Positions 30,309 to 39,397 are shown, counted from the stretch's first letter. The stretch is DNA of 64,000 nucleotides from Bdellovibrio bacteriovorus (GCF_002208115.1 NZ_CP020946.1:1-64000); one strand, 5' to 3'. Notes: generated from the sequence alone by a model not told the origin. Made by a program: numbers and translations.

Positions 30309-31911
30309 CAACCCGTCATTCTTTGATCCCAAAACACTTATTGCCGTGGCCGCCGTAGCTATCGTTTATTACGGATGGAACACTTACCTCGGCAAAAAAT
30401 ATCCTGACTATAACAAACCTAAGACTCAGACCGAACAAACGCAGAAATCTGCAACTGCTACGACCACTTCTGAAACTCCTGCTGCCACAGCAAACACCGT
30501 CGATACAAAATCTGAAATCGTGGAAGCGCCGGTCACGGCGAAAGAATTCCACTTCGAAAACGACAAAGTGTCATTTGTTATGACCAGCTTTGGTATGGGT
30601 TTGAAGGGTTACACCATCAACAACTACCAGGATAAAGAAAAGAACAATATCAAGTTGGGAGTTTCCAACACTGATGGTCTTTTTGAAATGCGCTGGGCAG
30701 GGGACTCAAAACCTCTGGCATTTGATGTGGCGGAACAGGCTCCAGGTCACTATGTCGGCACCGCGCACGTGGGTGAAACGGTGATCAAGCGTGAGATGAA
30801 GTTCAATGCTGATACTTCCTCTTTCACCAATACAATCTCCGTGTCCAACCCGACTGAAGACTTCAAAAAAGGCTTCTCTTTGTTGATCCCGGAATCCATC
30901 CACACTCAGGCTTCCACTTCTTTCCTGTTCCCTTCCTATGAACACCAGGATTTCTTTGTCACTCATAACGGTGGCAAACACGACACCGTGAATTTCAGCG
31001 GTGCTAAAGAGGACGTGGTAAAAGACTTCCCTTCAACATCTCTTGTTTCTGTAAGCTCCCAGTACTTCGCAGCGGCTATTTTGGACAAGTCCGAAATCAT
31101 GCCGGAAGTAAAACTAAACGCTCAGATCAACACAAAAACCGCGATGGCGGAACTGGTTTACAAGCCAGCTTCCGTGAAGTCTGAAATGACTTTCTCTGAA
31201 GTCTTCTATGCGGGTCCTAAATCCATCGACGCTTTGAAAGCGGTGGATCCGGAAATGGCAAGCCTGATCGACTTTGGTTTCTTCGGCTTTATTGCCCGTC
31301 CGCTTCTTTATGTGATGAAAGCCGCTCACTCGGTTGTCGGCAACTGGGGTTTTGCAATCATCATCCTGACCTTGCTGGTTCGTCTGTGTGTATTGCCTTT
31401 CAATATCATGTCCTTCAAGTCCATGAAGGCGATGCAAAAGGTTCAGCCGATCATTCAGGGTCTGCGTGAAAAGTACAAAGAAGATCCAATGCGTTTGAAC
31501 CAGGAAATGATGGCCGTGATGAAACAAAACGGCGCAAACCCCCTGGGTGGCTGTCTGCCGATGCTGCTTCAGATCCCGGTGTTCTTCGCCTTGTATCGCG
31601 TGATTGGTTCCTCCATCGAGCTTTATAATTCTCCATTCATCCTGTGGATCACGGACCTGAGCTCTCATGACAAGTTCTATGTGTTGCCGGTTTCCATGGC
31701 GATCTTCATGTATATTCAGCAGAAGATCACTCCAAGCACGATGGATCCGACTCAGGCGAAAATCATGGCATTCCTGCCGGTGGTGTTCTCATTGTTCATG
31801 TTGCAGCTTCCGGCTGGTCTGACTCTTTATATGGTTGTCAGCACCCTGTTTGGTATTATCCAGCAATGGCTGATCATGAGAGAGCCAAAGACCAAAGCAG
31901 TAACCGCTTAG
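30292..31911 (+). CDS. yidC: Membrane protein insertase YidC
   Basis: YidC inserts and folds inner-membrane proteins, including F0 subunits. The 539-residue product has an N-terminal anchor (about 12-30), a Thr/Ala-rich linker and a large periplasmic P1 domain (about 80-330). The conserved insertase core of five helices follows from about 340 (GNWGFAIIILTLLVRLCVLP, including the hydrophilic-groove Arg, then NPLGGCLPMLLQIPVFFALY). No long C-terminal tail is present, so RNA contact is left to the separate KhpB/Jag protein downstream. Confidence 0.95.
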   Translation: MQQKNNNPSFFDPKTLIAVAAVAIVYYGWNTYLGKKYPDYNKPKTQTEQTQKSATATTTSETPAATANTVDTKSEIVEAPVTAKEFHFENDKVSFVMTSFGMGLKGYTINNYQDKEKNNIKLGVSNTDGLFEMRWAGDSKPLAFDVAEQAPGHYVGTAHVGETVIKREMKFNADTSSFTNTISVSNPTEDFKKGFSLLIPESIHTQASTSFLFPSYEHQDFFVTHNGGKHDTVNFSGAKEDVVKDFPSTSLVSVSSQYFAAAILDKSEIMPEVKLNAQINTKTAMAELVYKPASVKSEMTFSEVFYAGPKSIDALKAVDPEMASLIDFGFFGFIARPLLYVMKAAHSVVGNWGFAIIILTLLVRLCVLPFNIMSFKSMKAMQKVQPIIQGLREKYKEDPMRLNQEMMAVMKQNGANPLGGCLPMLLQIPVFFALYRVIGSSIELYNSPFILWITDLSSHDKFYVLPVSMAIFMYIQQKITPSTMDPTQAKIMAFLPVVFSLFMLQLPAGLTLYMVVSTLFGIIQQWLIMREPKTKAVTA

Positions 31912-31962
31912 TCTTTGGGTGATAGTTTTAGATTTATTTTTTATTTATAAATAGGAGGCATA

Positions 31963-32526
31963 ATGGGTTTTTTTAGTAAGCTTTTCGGGGGGAAAAGCAA
32001 AGGTGCTAACAACGAAGTGGAAGCCCTTGTTGAAAAAACTTTGGAAGGGATCATCGAGAAAGCTCAGTTTGAACTGTCTTTTGAGATCGTGACCGAGAAA
32101 GAAGAAGACGGCTCCGTAACTTTGGCTGTTCAGTTCTCTGGCGCTGATGAAGAGATTCTGAAAGACAAAAAAGGACAGATGCTGGATGCATTCCAGTTGT
32201 TCTTAAAACGCGTGATCCAGCACAACTTCCCTGAAGATAAGACAAATATCACAGTGGACTGCGGTGGGTACCGTGATGAATCCGCGAACGCTTTGATTGA
32301 GCGTGCGGAAAACCTGAAAGCGATCTGCATCGAGCAGGGGAAATCTGTTTACTACAGAGCTCTTCCGCCGAAAGACCGCAAAGTTGTTCACCAGTACCTG
32401 GCAAAAGATCCGCGCGTAAAAAGCCGCTCTTTGGGTGATGGTCTTTACAAAAAAATCAAAATTTATCCAGCTAAAGGCGGCTCTAACAATGCCGCTGGTG
32501 GCGCGGAAGAAGCTGCGCACGACTAG
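31963..32526 (+). CDS. jag: KH/R3H RNA-binding protein (Jag/KhpB)
   Basis: This 187-residue RNA-binding protein is coupled with YidC. A short MGFFSKLFGG start replaces the full Jag-N domain. A KH-like domain spans about 25-95, including KKGQMLDAFQLFLKRVIQ. The R3H domain has the motif RKVVH in LPPKDRKVVHQYLAKDP (about 135-150). A Gly/Ala/Glu tail ends the protein. A strong AGGAGG precedes the ATG. Confidence 0.88.
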   Translation: MGFFSKLFGGKSKGANNEVEALVEKTLEGIIEKAQFELSFEIVTEKEEDGSVTLAVQFSGADEEILKDKKGQMLDAFQLFLKRVIQHNFPEDKTNITVDCGGYRDESANALIERAENLKAICIEQGKSVYYRALPPKDRKVVHQYLAKDPRVKSRSLGDGLYKKIKIYPAKGGSNNAAGGAEEAAHD

Positions 32527-32545
32527 TGAGCGGTAAGTGGGGCCT

Positions 32546-33976
32546 ATGATCCGCGGAGATCGTGATAAGGATACAATCTGTGCGATCTCCACTCCTCATG
32601 GAGTGGGCGGTATCTCTGTTATCAGAGTCAGTGGGCCCCAGACTTTAAATATCGTCTCTAAAATCTGCCCGTTTTTGCCGGCACATCCTGAGTCTCACAA
32701 AGTCTATTTCGGGAATCTGAAAAACTCCCAGTCAGGCGATGAGATTGACGAGGTTCTGGCAACCTACTTCAAAGAAGGCCGTTCTTTCACCGGTGAAGAA
32801 GTTATTGAAATCTCCTGCCACGGAAGCCCGCTGATCTGCCAAACAATCTTGAATCAATTAGTCAATCTGGGTGCTCGTCCGGCGGATCGCGGGGAATTTA
32901 CTTTCCGCGCGTTTATGAACGGGAAGCTGGATCTGGTTCAGGCGGAATCCGTTCTTTCTTTGATCGAATCCCAAAGCCAGCAAGCCGCCAAACTGGCCCT
33001 GCGCCAGCTTAAGGGGACTCTTTCCCACAAGCTTGAAGAAATCGAAGATGATATGACCTGGATTCTGGCGCACGCCGAAGCCAGTATTGATTTTTCCACT
33101 GAGGGCATTGAAGTCATCGAAGAAAATGTCATTCAGGTTCGTCTGAAGAAAATCGAAGCGGGTCTGAAGGAACTGGTGGCCACTTTCAAGGTGGGCCGTC
33201 TGTTGAAGGATGGTTTCCGTATTGTTCTGACCGGTCTTCCGAATGTGGGTAAATCCAGTTTGCTGAACTTGTTCCTGGAAGACGAACGGGCCATTGTGAC
33301 GGACATCCCAGGAACCACGCGGGATGTGATTCACGGTGATACGACTTTTGAGGGCGTGAAGTTCACTTTCGTGGATACCGCCGGCCTTCGTGATGAAGCC
33401 ACTGATCTGGTGGAGCGAATTGGTATCCAGAAAAGCTATGAAGCGCAGAATGAATCCGATGTGGTGTTCTTTGTTTACGACATCGAAAAGGGCCTGGGAG
33501 CTGAAGAGCTGCAGATTTTGGAGTCTTTGGACCCGGCAAAAACCTATATTCTGGCCAATAAAACCGACAAAATAGGGGGGTCTAAACCCCTGGAAACTGT
33601 CGAAAAAACACTGAAAAACAGTAAATTTTTCCAAAAACTGACAGACCCTGGGGCTTTCTTCACAAGAAGGGTGTTCTTTGTCAGCGCTCTTGATAAAAAG
33701 GTGCGTTCTGAGGTGCTTAAGGACCTGGTGAAAGAGTTCGCCGATTTGCAGGTGGAAAACACAGTGCTGATTTCCAATGCCCGTCATTTCGAGAATCTTT
33801 CCCGCGCCCTTGAAAACACCCAACGTTCACAATCAGTCGTGGCGCAAGGGTTAGGTGCTGAGTTTTTGGCTCTTGAGTTTAAAGAAGCTCTCATTGCGAT
33901 CCACGAAACTTTGGGGAAACGGTTTGATGATCAGATCATGGACCGGGTCTTTAAAGAGTTTTGTATCGGGAAATAA
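32546..33976 (+). CDS. mnmE: tRNA uridine-5-carboxymethylaminomethyl modification GTPase
   Basis: MnmE, with MnmG, modifies the wobble U34 of tRNAs. The N-terminal folate-binding domain (RDKDTICAISTPHGVGGISV) and helical domain are followed by a G domain with G1 GLPNVGKSSLL, G2/G3 DIPGTTRD and DTAGLRDE, and G4 NKTD. The C-terminal FCIGK carries the catalytic Cys. The ATG at 32546 is preferred to the GTG at 32537 because GGGG precedes it and homology starts there. Confidence 0.94.
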   Translation: MIRGDRDKDTICAISTPHGVGGISVIRVSGPQTLNIVSKICPFLPAHPESHKVYFGNLKNSQSGDEIDEVLATYFKEGRSFTGEEVIEISCHGSPLICQTILNQLVNLGARPADRGEFTFRAFMNGKLDLVQAESVLSLIESQSQQAAKLALRQLKGTLSHKLEEIEDDMTWILAHAEASIDFSTEGIEVIEENVIQVRLKKIEAGLKELVATFKVGRLLKDGFRIVLTGLPNVGKSSLLNLFLEDERAIVTDIPGTTRDVIHGDTTFEGVKFTFVDTAGLRDEATDLVERIGIQKSYEAQNESDVVFFVYDIEKGLGAEELQILESLDPAKTYILANKTDKIGGSKPLETVEKTLKNSKFFQKLTDPGAFFTRRVFFVSALDKKVRSEVLKDLVKEFADLQVENTVLISNARHFENLSRALENTQRSQSVVAQGLGAEFLALEFKEALIAIHETLGKRFDDQIMDRVFKEFCIGK

Positions 33977-33978
33977 TT

Positions 33979-35907
33979 ATGGCTAACAAAAAATATGATG
34001 TGATTGTTGTCGGTGCCGGCCACGCGGGTATTGAGGCGTGTCTGTCTTCTGCGCGTCTGGGTTTGAACACCCTGATGGTGACCACCAATACGGATCGTAT
34101 CGGTTATATGAGTTGCAACCCGTCCATCGGGGGACTTGCCAAGGGACACATGGTTCGCGAGATCGATGTGCTGGGCGGTCAGATGGGTGTTGCAGCTGAT
34201 GAAACCTGCATCCAGTACAAACGCTTGAATGCCTCGAAAGGTCCCGCGGTTCGCGGCACCCGTGTTCAGAACGACAAGCACTTGTATTCTCAATTCCAGA
34301 AAGAGGCCTTGTACAACCAGCCTAACCTTGAGGTTCTTCAAGGGGAAGTAAAACGCCTGATTCTGGAAAAGGATCTGTGTGTGGGCGTGGTTCTGCAGGA
34401 TGGTTCTGAGATTTTCGGTAAAGCGACTATCATCACCACCGGAACTTTCATGAACGGGGTTATGCATATTGGTCTTCGCCAAGAAGCGGGCGGCCGCGTG
34501 GGGGATCAACCTTCGATCGGTCTGTCTGATCAATTGGCGCAGTTCGGTTTTGAAGTCAAAAGACTTAAAACCGGAACTCCGGCGCGTTTGCTGAAAGATT
34601 CCATCGACTGGTCTAAAACCATTCCGCAAGCCGGGGATGAAAAAGTTTATCCATTCAGCTTCCGTTCCTCTGATAAATTGAAACTTCCCCAGGTGCTTTG
34701 TTACCTGACTCGCACGACGGAAGAAACCCATGACATCATCCGGGGCAACCTGGATAAATCCCCTATGTACTGCGGGATTATTGAAGGTGTGGGTCCTCGT
34801 TATTGTCCTTCGATTGAAGATAAAATCACTCGTTTCGCAGAAAGAACCAGCCACCAGACATTCCTGGAGCCGGAAGGTCTTTCCACGGATTTGATTTATC
34901 TGCAGGGTATTTCCACCAGTCTTCCGGAAGATGTTCAGGATCGGTTCTTAAAAACCATCCCGGGTCTTGAGAACGTGAAAGTCGCACGCTACGGCTATGC
35001 GGTGGAGTATGACTATATCGAGCCGACCCAGATTTGGCATCGCCTTGAAACCAGAACCATTCGTCAATTGTTCCTGGCAGGTCAGATCAACGGCACTTCC
35101 GGTTATGAAGAAGCGGCGGCGCAGGGTTTGATTGCGGGTATCAATGCGGCTCACAGTATTTTGGGTCGCGAGGAATTTATCTTGAGTCGTGATCAGGCCT
35201 ATATGGGTGTGATGATCGATGATCTTGTGACGAAAGGAACGCGCGAACCGTATCGTATGTTCACTTCGCGCGCAGAGCACAGACTTGTTTTGCGAGAAGA
35301 CAATACTATCGACAGGTTGAGTGACTTGGGTCGCCAACTGGGTCTTGTTTCCGAAGAGTCTTTTGAGCTTTTAACGAACTTGCGTGCCCGCCGTCAGACT
35401 TTGCATGATCGTTTGAAGAACACCGTGCTTTATCCAACCAAAGATATTCAGGCTATTCTGGCGACAATCCCGACTCCAGCTATGTCGAAGTCCTTAACTT
35501 TCGAAGAGTTGCTGCGTCGTCCTGAGCTAACGAGTTCACACCTGGAATTGCTAAATTTTGAGCTGGATCCGGATCCGAATGTGGTTGAGCCGGTCGAAAT
35601 TGAGGTGAAGTACTCGGGTTACGTCAAACGCCAGATGGACCTGATCACTCAGTCCAAACGCCTGGAAGAAATGCTCCTTCCAGAGGGGCTGGAGTATGGT
35701 GAAATCCGGGGTCTTTCCAATGAAGAGAAGGATAAGCTGCAACGCGTTAAGCCCCGTACCTTAGGTCAAGCTCAGCGGATAAGTGGTGTTAATCCATCCG
35801 CTATTCAGGCTATAATGATCCATCTAAAAGGTCATAAAAAGATCAAGGAGATGGGGCTTGAAGGACAATCAGGAACAGGCAGCACCGATAGTATACTGGC
35901 GCATTGA
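33979..35907 (+). CDS. mnmG: tRNA uridine-5-carboxymethylaminomethyl modification enzyme
   Basis: This FAD partner of MnmE has 642 residues. The FAD-binding motif VVGAGHAGIEACLSSARLG lies at the N-terminus, with GidA signatures GGLAKGHMVREIDVLGG, KGPAVRGTRVQ, AGQINGTSGYEEAAAQGL and TSRAEHRL. The ATG at 33979 is chosen over the overlapping TTG at 33961. The 3' end overlaps rsmG by 50 nt. Confidence 0.95.
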   Translation: MANKKYDVIVVGAGHAGIEACLSSARLGLNTLMVTTNTDRIGYMSCNPSIGGLAKGHMVREIDVLGGQMGVAADETCIQYKRLNASKGPAVRGTRVQNDKHLYSQFQKEALYNQPNLEVLQGEVKRLILEKDLCVGVVLQDGSEIFGKATIITTGTFMNGVMHIGLRQEAGGRVGDQPSIGLSDQLAQFGFEVKRLKTGTPARLLKDSIDWSKTIPQAGDEKVYPFSFRSSDKLKLPQVLCYLTRTTEETHDIIRGNLDKSPMYCGIIEGVGPRYCPSIEDKITRFAERTSHQTFLEPEGLSTDLIYLQGISTSLPEDVQDRFLKTIPGLENVKVARYGYAVEYDYIEPTQIWHRLETRTIRQLFLAGQINGTSGYEEAAAQGLIAGINAAHSILGREEFILSRDQAYMGVMIDDLVTKGTREPYRMFTSRAEHRLVLREDNTIDRLSDLGRQLGLVSEESFELLTNLRARRQTLHDRLKNTVLYPTKDIQAILATIPTPAMSKSLTFEELLRRPELTSSHLELLNFELDPDPNVVEPVEIEVKYSGYVKRQMDLITQSKRLEEMLLPEGLEYGEIRGLSNEEKDKLQRVKPRTLGQAQRISGVNPSAIQAIMIHLKGHKKIKEMGLEGQSGTGSTDSILAH

Positions 35908-36523
35908 TGAGTGGTTCCCTGATCTAAGTCCAGATCTGAGAGCTCGACTTAAGACCTACCATGAAGAGCTATTGAAGTTTAATCGAACGCTGAATCTTAT
36001 TTCAGCCAAGACGCTTTTTGTGGCGGATGCTCTTCATTTTGCCGATTCAATCCTGGCCTCTCAGGCCATTATGAAATCCAATCCTAACCTAGATAAAGTC
36101 TATGACCTGGGGTCCGGCAACGGTTTCCCGGGTATGGTGTTCGCTCTTTTGTATCCCAAGGTGCAAGTAGTCCTTGTTGAGGTCGATCAGAAGAAGTGCG
36201 AGTTCCTGACCCACATGGCGGGTGTTTTGAAGCTTTCTAACGTGACGGTCGAGAACAAAACCATCGAGTCTTTCCCGGATGGTTCTATGAACTATGTGAT
36301 GGCCCGCGGACTGGCGAATATTTCCAAGTCCATCATGATGACCCGTAAAGTGGTCCCTAAAGGCGGTGTTTTCTATCACCTGAAGAGCGAGGAGTGGGGG
36401 ATTGAAGTGGGAGATATTCCGACCCAGCTTTGTTCCGTATGGACGCCGTCGCTCGTGGGGGAATACAAGCTTCCGATCGGGGCTATTAAGTTTTCAGTGG
36501 TGAAAACAGACAAGATCGCGTGA
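35858..36523 (+). CDS. rsmG: 16S rRNA (guanine527-N7)-methyltransferase
   Basis: RsmG methylates G527 of 16S rRNA. The 221-residue product has the AdoMet motif VYDLGSGNGFPGMVFALLYP (about 81-100), then VLVEVDQKKCEFL and MNYVMARGLANI. The start is TTG with AAGGAG 8 nt ahead, inside the end of mnmG. The TGA stop abuts the first parS site. Confidence 0.92.
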   Translation: MKDNQEQAAPIVYWRIDEWFPDLSPDLRARLKTYHEELLKFNRTLNLISAKTLFVADALHFADSILASQAIMKSNPNLDKVYDLGSGNGFPGMVFALLYPKVQVVLVEVDQKKCEFLTHMAGVLKLSNVTVENKTIESFPDGSMNYVMARGLANISKSIMMTRKVVPKGGVFYHLKSEEWGIEVGDIPTQLCSVWTPSLVGEYKLPIGAIKFSVVKTDKIA

Positions 36524-36539
36524 TGTTCCACGTGGAACA
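36524..36539. promoter_or_regulatory. parS: parS centromere site 1
   Basis: TGTTCCACGTGGAACA is a perfect 16-bp palindrome matching the parS consensus, with a CACGTG core. It begins at the base after the rsmG stop. ParB, encoded 1.5 kb away, should bind here. Confidence 0.95.
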
Positions 36540-36551
36540 TCCGAAAAGACG

Positions 36552-37046
36552 CTAATGATGACCCCCGGCCGCTGGTTCGGGGGTTTTTTCTTCCCCTAGG
36601 CCGACTTCTTTCATTCTTTCTTTTACGTCCCAGCTTTTTTTGGCATTCCTAAAGCGCTGCTCGGTCTGATAGGACGCCCATTCCTGGGGATCAGGCCAAG
36701 TCTCTCCCTTTTTGAAGGCTTTGCTGTAGGAGCGCTTTGCTTCCTTTCGGCGGGCTTCAATCTTTAGCTCCAGATACTGCTTCTCTTGCTCCAGGCGCGT
36801 GATCTTTTCTTTGGATTCGCGCACACGTTTCTGGGCGTATTTAATCTGACCTGTTTGCGGAACAACCTCGGCCAACTCCTTCTCAAATCCCTCAAGACCC
36901 TTTTTCTCGGATTCAAGAGCGGCCGAAGTGGCGCCAAGCTGTGATTGATAGTCGTTGAATATAGGATCTTTCAGTTCCGGATTTGGATCCGGCTTACTGC
37001 ACGCAATAAGGCTGAAAGTAAGAAGAAACAGGGTGATTATTCTCAT
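36552..37046 (-). CDS. Coiled-coil lipoprotein between two parS sites
   Basis: This 164-residue protein has a lipobox signal (MRIITLFLLTFSLIAC, Cys16). A helical, heptad-like region follows at about 40-115 (ALESEKKGLEGFEKELAEVV, then VRESKEKITRLEQEKQYLEL). A tail WPDPQEWASYQTEQRF leads to a short Pro/Gly/His end. I do not recognise a family. It is the only minus-strand gene between 29.5 and 45.3 kb. Its start is 9 bp from parS site 2, and no clear Shine-Dalgarno is visible, so expression may depend on ParB occupancy (inference). Confidence 0.7.
   Translation of the reverse strand: MRIITLFLLTFSLIACSKPDPNPELKDPIFNDYQSQLGATSAALESEKKGLEGFEKELAEVVPQTGQIKYAQKRVRESKEKITRLEQEKQYLELKIEARRKEAKRSYSKAFKKGETWPDPQEWASYQTEQRFRNAKKSWDVKERMKEVGLGEEKTPEPAAGGHH
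36561..36590 (+). terminator. Terminator of the rpmH-rsmG gene block, inside the lipoprotein 3' end
   Basis: ACCCCCG (36561-36567) pairs with CGGGGGT (36578-36584), then a run of six T. It sits within the last codons of the opposite-strand lipoprotein gene. Confidence 0.75.
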
Positions 37047-37055
37047 AAATACAGT

Positions 37056-37071
37056 TGTTCCACGTGGAACA
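37056..37071. promoter_or_regulatory. parS: parS centromere site 2
   Basis: This is an identical copy of TGTTCCACGTGGAACA, 532 bp from site 1. It lies 9 bp from the lipoprotein start on one side and about 100 bp from parA on the other, so it overlaps the likely divergent promoter region. Confidence 0.95.
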
Positions 37072-37173
37072 TCGGCAAAAAACGCGAAAAACATAAGACG
37101 GCGCGCGAAAAACTGGTCTTTATTCTTGAATGTTCACGCAAAAAGGAGGATTTTTTTAGCTCAAGGAGGAAAA

Positions 37174-37986
37174 ATGGCAAAAACAATCTGCATAGCGAAT
37201 CAAAAGGGTGGTGTTGGTAAGACAACGACGTCTGTGAACCTCTCTTCTGCCTTGGCGTCTCTTGGAAAAAGAGTTCTTTTGATCGATATGGATCCTCAAG
37301 GCAATGCCTCCAGCGGTTTGGGTATCAAAAGATACGAAAGCCAGGATGCGAATAGCTACCACGTACTCATCGGCGAAAAAACTCTGACCGAGGCTACTCA
37401 AAAGACCTCCAATCCAAACCTTCAAGTATCCACGGCTAATCCGGATCTGGTGGGTGCGGAGATTGAATTGGTTGATATGCCGCAGCGTGAGTACCGTCTG
37501 AAGCAAGCCATTGCCACAGTGGCTGATCAATATGACTTTGTGATCATTGATTGCCCTCCATCTTTGGGTCTTTTGACTTTGAACTCCTTGAATGCGGCGG
37601 ACAGTTTCCTTGTGCCTCTGCAGTGTGAGTACTATGCACTTGAAGGGCTTAGTCAGCTTTTGAATACGGCGGGACTAATCAAAAAGAATTTGAATCCTCA
37701 ACTGCATATCGAAGGCATCGTTCTGACGATGTTTGATATTCGAAATAATCTGAGTCACCAAGTAGTGACCGAGATTAAGAACCACTTTGGCGAGAAAGTA
37801 TTCAACGCCATCATTCCAAGAAATGTACGCCTCAGTGAGGCACCAAGCCATGGACAATCCATCTTCGAGTACGACAGCAAATCCATCGGCGCCGTCAGAT
37901 ACCTAGAGCTTGCACGTGAAGTGATTGCTCGCTCGGAAGTAAAAGTGACGCCGGAAATGGCTCCACAGACAGAACAAATGGCATAA
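37174..37986 (+). CDS. parA: Chromosome partitioning ATPase ParA
   Basis: ParA is a DNA-binding ATPase driving segregation of ParB-parS complexes. The 270-residue product starts MAKTICIANQKGGVGKTTTS, with the deviant Walker A at 11-17, then LLIDMDPQGN (about 35-44) and VIIDCPPSLGLLT. A perfect AAGGAGG lies 4-5 nt before the ATG. A second identical AAGGAGGA lies 20 bp upstream. It is followed by parB after 14 bp. Confidence 0.95.
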   Translation: MAKTICIANQKGGVGKTTTSVNLSSALASLGKRVLLIDMDPQGNASSGLGIKRYESQDANSYHVLIGEKTLTEATQKTSNPNLQVSTANPDLVGAEIELVDMPQREYRLKQAIATVADQYDFVIIDCPPSLGLLTLNSLNAADSFLVPLQCEYYALEGLSQLLNTAGLIKKNLNPQLHIEGIVLTMFDIRNNLSHQVVTEIKNHFGEKVFNAIIPRNVRLSEAPSHGQSIFEYDSKSIGAVRYLELAREVIARSEVKVTPEMAPQTEQMA

Positions 37987-38000
37987 GAAGGGGAATTTAA

Positions 38001-39011
38001 ATGTCTGATATTGCTGTAGAATCCTCAAACAAGAAAAAAGGCCTGGGCCGCGGCTTGGGCTCTTTGTTGGGTGGTCCGGCTCCGGAACAAGCTCCGGCAG
38101 CTCCGAAGGCACCTGCTGCCACATCTATTAATAATACAGTAGCTACAACTCCCGCTCCAGCGGCTGCTCCTCAAACAGCGACACCCGTCGCCCCTCCCGT
38201 AGACCCTGAGAGCAAAATCTGGAAAGTGGGAATTGATAAGCTTTCACCTGGTCAATACCAGCCTCGTAGAACTTTTGAGAAAGAGCCTCTTCAGGAGCTT
38301 GCTCAGTCTATTAAAGAGAACGGTATTCTTCAGCCCATCGTGGCTCGTCGTACGGCTTCCGGGAAACTGGAAATCGTGGCCGGTGAACGCCGCTGGCGTG
38401 CATCCCAACTGGCGGGATTGCATGAAGTTCCAGTTATCCTTAAGAATTACGATGACAAACAAGCGCTGGAACTGGCGATTGTTGAGAACATTCAGCGTGA
38501 AGATCTGAACCCGATCGAGGAAGCAGAAGGTTACTCCCGTCTGATTTCTGAGTTTAAACTGTCTCAGCAGCAGGTTGCAGAGAAGGTGGGTCGTGACCGT
38601 GCAACGGTGGCCAACGCTGTTCGTTTGTTGTCTTTGCCTGACTCTGTAAAAGAGATGATCTCTGGAAACGAACTTTCCGTGGGTCACGCCAAGGTTCTTC
38701 TTTCTTTGCAGGATCCAAAGAAGCAGATCGAATTTGCGAAAAAAGTGGTGAACGAAAAAATCGCGGTTCGTAAGCTGGAAAAAATGGTGCAAGCCGTCGT
38801 GAAAGGTCACGAGGAAGTTGAAGAGGCACCGACTTTTGATTCTAATGTAACCCAGCGTTTGATTTCTGGTTTGAGCGATGAGCTTCAGAAAATGCTGGGT
38901 ACGAAAGTGAACATTGATTATGCCAATTCAAAAGGTAAAATCACCATTCACTTCTATTCCGATGACGAACTGACCAATATGGTAGATAGGCTTAAAGAAG
39001 GATGGCAGTAA
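38001..39011 (+). CDS. parB: Chromosome partitioning protein ParB
   Basis: ParB binds parS and spreads as a CTP-dependent clamp. In 336 residues the N-terminal GLGRGLGSLL (14-23) is the ParA-activating motif. An Ala/Pro-rich linker of about 45 residues follows, then the CTPase domain with ENGILQPIVAR and GERRWRAS (128-135). ENIQREDLNPIEEAEG follows, then a helix-turn-helix (about 187-210, LSQQQVAEKVGRDRATVANA) and a dimerisation end. The stop overlaps the bactofilin start by 10 nt. Confidence 0.95.
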   Translation: MSDIAVESSNKKKGLGRGLGSLLGGPAPEQAPAAPKAPAATSINNTVATTPAPAAAPQTATPVAPPVDPESKIWKVGIDKLSPGQYQPRRTFEKEPLQELAQSIKENGILQPIVARRTASGKLEIVAGERRWRASQLAGLHEVPVILKNYDDKQALELAIVENIQREDLNPIEEAEGYSRLISEFKLSQQQVAEKVGRDRATVANAVRLLSLPDSVKEMISGNELSVGHAKVLLSLQDPKKQIEFAKKVVNEKIAVRKLEKMVQAVVKGHEEVEEAPTFDSNVTQRLISGLSDELQKMLGTKVNIDYANSKGKITIHFYSDDELTNMVDRLKEGWQ

Positions 39012-39367
39012 ACCTTTCCCCCGCACACCAAGAAGATCTTTTGACTGGTCATGTGACGGCAATCCTTGACCAGGGGACCCATTTCGAAGGAAAGCTCAGC
39101 TTCGAGGGGACCGTTCAAATTGGCGGTGATTTTAAGGGGGAAATCTTTACCAAGGATACCATCGTTATCAACGAAGGGGCCTCTGTAACGGCCCAGATCG
39201 AAGCTGATACCATCGTTATCAGCGGCCGGGTGGAGGGAAATCTCTTTGCCCGTCGCAGGGTTATCATGCACCCTCCGGCCATCTTTAAAGGCACCGTGAC
39301 ATCCCCAAGCCTGCGAATCGACGAAGGCGTCGTTTTCGAGGGCGCGTCCTACATGCCTAAGTCTTAG
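39002..39367 (+). CDS. Bactofilin (polymer-forming cytoskeletal protein)
   Basis: This 121-residue protein has a right-handed beta-helix core with the regular short repeats of bactofilins (DUF583): THFEGKLSFEGTVQIGGDFK, then GEIFTKDTIVINEGASVTA and ADTIVISGRVEGNLFA. Short disordered ends flank it. Bactofilins polymerise without nucleotide. Its ATG lies inside the parB 3' end, so it is probably translationally coupled to parAB. A link to centromere positioning is inference by analogy with Myxococcus bactofilin-ParABS scaffolds. Confidence 0.85.
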   Translation: MAVNLSPAHQEDLLTGHVTAILDQGTHFEGKLSFEGTVQIGGDFKGEIFTKDTIVINEGASVTAQIEADTIVISGRVEGNLFARRRVIMHPPAIFKGTVTSPSLRIDEGVVFEGASYMPKS

Positions 39368-39397
39368 GCAGCGAACATTATCAATTAGAAATTCGCC

